The notes under the pieces were generated by a model, which was given only the letters and a program-made list of their open reading frames with translations, was not told where the DNA came from and made no database searches. The translations under genes and the position numbers were made by a program. From the NCBI RefSeq assembly GCF_023072615.1, contig NZ_JAKNRW010000030.1, forward strand, positions 1 to 62,128: DNA of 62,128 nucleotides. Direction: 5' to 3'. The stretch comes from Pseudomonas violetae (GTDB lineage Bacteria; Pseudomonadota; Gammaproteobacteria; Pseudomonadales; Pseudomonadaceae). Shown here one piece after another: positions 59,613 to 62,128 of this stretch (its first letter is position 1; each line of letters starts with the position of its first letter).

Positions 59613-59640
59613 ATTCTATATCATGCCAGCCTTCTGTCAA
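59613..59640 (-). promoter_or_regulatory. Sigma70 promoter of the tRNA-Tyr/Gly/Thr unit
   Basis: On the minus strand TTGACA (59640-59635), 16 bases, TAGAAT (59618-59613), then a GC-rich discriminator (GCCGGC), the pattern of stringently controlled stable-RNA promoters. The tRNA 5' end is 14 bases downstream of the -10. Confidence 0.8.
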
Positions 59641-59741
59641 GCATTTTCTCATTAAAAACCTGAGGTTAGCTGCGTTGACCTCGTTTCGCTGCGTTGGCCT
59701 TGAAAGGTCTTCACTGCGAAGCGGGCGCCATTCTATGCAAA

Positions 59742-60182
59742 CTAATCTGCCTGCGCAACCCCCTCGCACGGCATTATTTTATGTTTTAACTCATTGAATT
59801 CTCTGGAAAGGTTTAGCAGCTGCACATCATCCAGCCAACGCCGGCTTTCAGGCGCGATACGCACCCAGTAACCAGGGGCATCCGGCAGATCCCGCGGCAG
59901 GACCTGGAACCTGATTTCCATGCCGGTCAATCTTCGCTCGACGGCCTGTGCAACGTCCTGCCGCGCATAACCCCCTACATACAAGCACCCACTATCAGGC
60001 TGAACAGCCTTAGCCTTGTCCCGCCCGGCATCAGTCGATTCTTTAAGCAAGCGAATATCCTGCTGCGAACCACGATACAGACTCAAAGGGGTGACATCCT
60101 TGGCCCGCAATGGCGCTTCTTGTTGATGCCAGATGTAATAGAAAACATTGAGAACCAGCAGTAAGAGGAACAACCAACGCAT
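59742..60182 (-). CDS. Inner-membrane-anchored SPOR-like protein
   Basis: 146 residues: an N-terminal membrane anchor (RWLFLLLLVLNVFYYIWHQ, 2-20), a charged linker, and a C-terminal domain (about 65-140) with GCLYVGGYARQDVAQAVERR and GYWVRIAP resembling SPOR folds that bind denuded peptidoglycan. It starts 8 bases after coaX and is last of birA-coaX-this gene. Function not known. Confidence 0.7.
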   Translation of the reverse strand: MRWLFLLLLVLNVFYYIWHQQEAPLRAKDVTPLSLYRGSQQDIRLLKESTDAGRDKAKAVQPDSGCLYVGGYARQDVAQAVERRLTGMEIRFQVLPRDLPDAPGYWVRIAPESRRWLDDVQLLNLSREFNELKHKIMPCEGVAQAD

Positions 60183-60189
60183 AAAAACC

Positions 60190-60939
60190 TCAGATCAGGG
60201 GGCACGCCATTGCCAGACCTACGAACACCAGATCTGGAACCACACGAGCTTCCGGGACGACGCCCGAGACCAGACCTGCATCCCCTCCGGTGAGAAAAAC
60301 CACGAAATCCTCACCCCAGTAACTGCGCGCCATCTCCAACTGAGTCAGGACAAACCCCCTGAGCATCAACGAGCATCCACGCTCGACCGCCTCGACGGTG
60401 GTGCGACCCGGAGCAAAGCTTTCCAAAGCCCGCTCGGCAGCGATGTCGCCGTAACGGATGTTACGCGTATGAGTGCGCAGCTGATTACGCATCAAGGGCA
60501 TGCCGGGGCAGATGAATCCACCCAGATGCTCGCCGTCGCGGTCGATAAAGTCCGCGGTAACGGCTGTGCCAAAATCGAGGACAAGACAAGCGCCCGACGC
60601 CAGGTGGAATCCACCCAGCATCGCCAACCAGCGATCAAGCCCCAGGCGCTCGTATTCTTCATATCCATTACGAACACCGGACATTTTGCGCGAGGGCGCA
60701 GTACAGACAACAGATATGCCATAGGCGCTCGTCAGCAAGGAGGTCAGAGCACCGGTTTCTTCAGTCGTCCTGACACTTACCAATCGGCAATAGGTCAATG
60801 ACAACCGCTCGATTGCATTCAGGCTCTCCAGCAACGCCAGATCCGAATCAACGACACCCTCGCCCACCGCTATTCCGGCGCTTGCACCCAGGACTCGCCA
60901 CTTAATGAAACTGTTTCCGCAGTCGAGCTCAAGAATCAT
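60190..60939 (-). CDS. coaX: Type III pantothenate kinase
   Basis: 249 residues (MILELDCGNSFIKWRV). ASKHA-type phosphate motif ELDCGNS, second motif DFGTAVTADFID and FICPGMPLM loop fit CoaX, the first step of coenzyme A synthesis. A GTG at 60942 is a possible alternative start. It overlaps birA by 11 bases. Confidence 0.95.
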   Translation of the reverse strand: MILELDCGNSFIKWRVLGASAGIAVGEGVVDSDLALLESLNAIERLSLTYCRLVSVRTTEETGALTSLLTSAYGISVVCTAPSRKMSGVRNGYEEYERLGLDRWLAMLGGFHLASGACLVLDFGTAVTADFIDRDGEHLGGFICPGMPLMRNQLRTHTRNIRYGDIAAERALESFAPGRTTVEAVERGCSLMLRGFVLTQLEMARSYWGEDFVVFLTGGDAGLVSGVVPEARVVPDLVFVGLAMACPLI

Positions 60940-61888
60940 CACGCAACCTCAGGCTGAGCTCACCACCGCTAAAGATTTTTTCCACACCATCCACCTTCAA
61001 GCGCAAAGCACCTTGTTTATCGATACCCAGCACTTCGCCATCTATCTGGTTGACCCCGGCAATCAGCGACACAGCACGCCCCTGCCATAGATGATTCTGC
61101 TCCCACTCTGACTGGATGGCAGCAAACCCTTCGACCTGGTGACGGTGCAAGTAGGCCTGCAGCTTCTCACCAAGCACTGCGACCAGGTGGTTACGATCAA
61201 ATGCCTTGCCCGTCTCCAGGCGCATCGATGTCCATTGCTGATCAACCTCATCGGTCATCTGCATGTTCACATTGATCCCCACGCCCAGCACCACGTGACA
61301 TATGTCAGCGGGGTCGCCGACCAACTCCAGCAGAATGCCGGCAATTTTCTTCTGCCCCACCAATACATCGTTGGGCCATTTAAGACCGGCATTCGAAGCG
61401 CCAAGCTCGCGCAAAGCCTGCATCACTGCGAGACCAACAACCAGACTGAGGCCTTCCAGCTGCCGCATTCCACCCTCAATGCGCAACACCAGGCTGTAAT
61501 AGACGTTTTCCGCAAAAGGACTGACCCACTTGCGCCCGCGTCGCCCTCGCCCTGCAGTCTGTCTTTCGGCAACTACTAGGAATGGAGTCGCCTGACCACG
61601 CTCGATCGCGCGCAGCGCCTCGGCGTTCGTGGAATCAATAGAGTCGAAGACCAGGATTGGCCAGTCGCAGGAAGGGGCGGTCTCGCGAATGCTCACAGGA
61701 TCAAGCAGCGTCAAAGGCGCAGCCAACTGATAGCCGCGGCCGCGAACTTTGTGGATGGACAAGCCCAACTCAGCCTCCAGGAGCTGGAGTTGTTTCCAAA
61801 CAGCACTACGACTGACACCCAGGGCCGCACCCAGAGCCTGACCAGAATGGAACCGGCCGTCCTTTAGAAGCTTCAACAACGTCAGCAT
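60929..61888 (-). CDS. birA: BirA biotin ligase / biotin operon repressor
   Basis: 319 residues: N-terminal winged helix (FHSGQALGAALGVSRSAVWK, about 12-31), ligase domain with the biotinyl-adenylate loop AGRGRRGRKW and GLKWPNDV, and a C-terminal SH3-like cap. It activates biotin, biotinylates carboxylase carrier protein and represses biotin genes. First of the birA-coaX pair, downstream of the rRNA operon terminator. Confidence 0.97.
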   Translation of the reverse strand: MLTLLKLLKDGRFHSGQALGAALGVSRSAVWKQLQLLEAELGLSIHKVRGRGYQLAAPLTLLDPVSIRETAPSCDWPILVFDSIDSTNAEALRAIERGQATPFLVVAERQTAGRGRRGRKWVSPFAENVYYSLVLRIEGGMRQLEGLSLVVGLAVMQALRELGASNAGLKWPNDVLVGQKKIAGILLELVGDPADICHVVLGVGINVNMQMTDEVDQQWTSMRLETGKAFDRNHLVAVLGEKLQAYLHRHQVEGFAAIQSEWEQNHLWQGRAVSLIAGVNQIDGEVLGIDKQGALRLKVDGVEKIFSGGELSLRLRDDS

Positions 61889-61982
61889 GCAAGTCTCGCC
61901 TCACAATGAGGCCCGCATGATAGCCATGCACCGAGCGGTTGCATAGAAACACGAGGGCCTGAAGTTTCCTGCGGACAAAAAC

Positions 61983-62016
61983 AAAACCCCTACCTGCATA
62001 TGCAGATAGGGGTTTT
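61983..62016 (-). terminator. Terminator of the ribosomal RNA operon
   Basis: AAAACCCCTACCTGCATATG pairs with CATATGCAGATAGGGGTTTT in a long near-perfect palindrome with a T-run on the minus strand, about 10 bases after the 5S gene. Confidence 0.9.
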
Positions 62017-62025
62017 GGAATTTAA

Positions 62026-62128
62026 TCTTGACGATGACCTACTCTCACATGGGGAAACCCCACACTACCATCGGCGATGCATCGTTTCACTGCTGAGTTC
62101 GGGATGGGATCAGGTGGTTCCAATGCTC
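62026..62128 (-). rRNA. rrf: 5S rRNA, 3' part (5' end outside window)
   Basis: About 103 bases identical in pattern to pseudomonad 5S rRNA: GAACCACCTGATCCCATCCC, GAACTCAGCAGTGAAACG, GGTAGTGTGGGGTTTCCCC and the 3' GAGAGTAGGTCATCGTCAAG. The first 15-20 bases lie beyond the right edge. Confidence 0.96.

Noticed and set aside
61983..62016. Palindrome near the 5S gene as an attachment site
   Set aside because: The T-run and position right after 5S explain it as an rRNA operon terminator; no integrase gene is present.

Overview
The window is chromosomal DNA of a fluorescent-group Pseudomonas (P. fluorescens-like). This rests on the GC-rich coding style, several Pseudomonas REP inverted repeats, and gene neighbourhoods that match, from memory, the P. 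aeruginosa order oprG / ssb-MFS-uvrA-ftnA-katA / ribosomal superoperon / secE-tRNA-tuf / coaX-birA-5S rRNA. No phage, insertion sequence, CRISPR array or defence island is visible.

Bases 1-19400 are accessory and metabolic. They hold ribD-nrdR (edge of a riboflavin operon), a YbaY-type lipoprotein with a methyltransferase, a thioredoxin-TPR protein (CnoX/YbbN) and a Zur-like box. The box precedes a four-gene putative zinc-responsive cluster: His-rich periplasmic protein, MacB/LolD-like ATPase, FtsX-type permease, DUF3299 lipoprotein-like protein. Then come oprG/ompW with an Anr-like box, a two-gene SDR pair, and a scar holding a truncated DUF72 gene and perhaps a helicase fragment. After that are an EEP nuclease / cardiolipin synthase B / YbhN membrane-lipid module, a DUF3182 plus hydrolase pair, a GlxA-type regulator divergent from an isochorismatase-like hydrolase, and an OsmC-YcaO fusion.

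Bases 19400-27500 hold an AT-rich orphan membrane protein, ssb, a YajR-like MFS carrier, uvrA (TTG start, LexA-like box), a ferritin lacking the haem ligand of bacterioferritin, and catalase katA. These are linked by clear intrinsic terminators.

Bases 27600-59600 are the ribosomal/RNA-polymerase superoperon, all on the minus strand. In transcription order it runs tRNA-Tyr, tRNA-Gly, tRNA-Thr, tufB, tRNA-Trp, secE, nusG, rplKAJL, rpoBC, rpsLG, fusA, tufA, the S10 genes, the spc genes, rpmJ, and rpsMKD-rpoA-rplQ. Near-consensus sigma70 promoters can be read at several joints (before tRNA-Tyr, rpsL, rpsJ, rpsH and rpsM). At four joints a hairpin or terminator lies directly against, or overlaps, the next promoter, which divides the block into relay units. 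The two EF-Tu proteins differ at about 28 positions, which is unusual for this gene pair.

Bases 59700-62128 hold a SPOR-like protein, coaX, birA, a terminator and the 3' part of a 5S rRNA gene, i.e. the end of a ribosomal RNA operon entering from the right edge.
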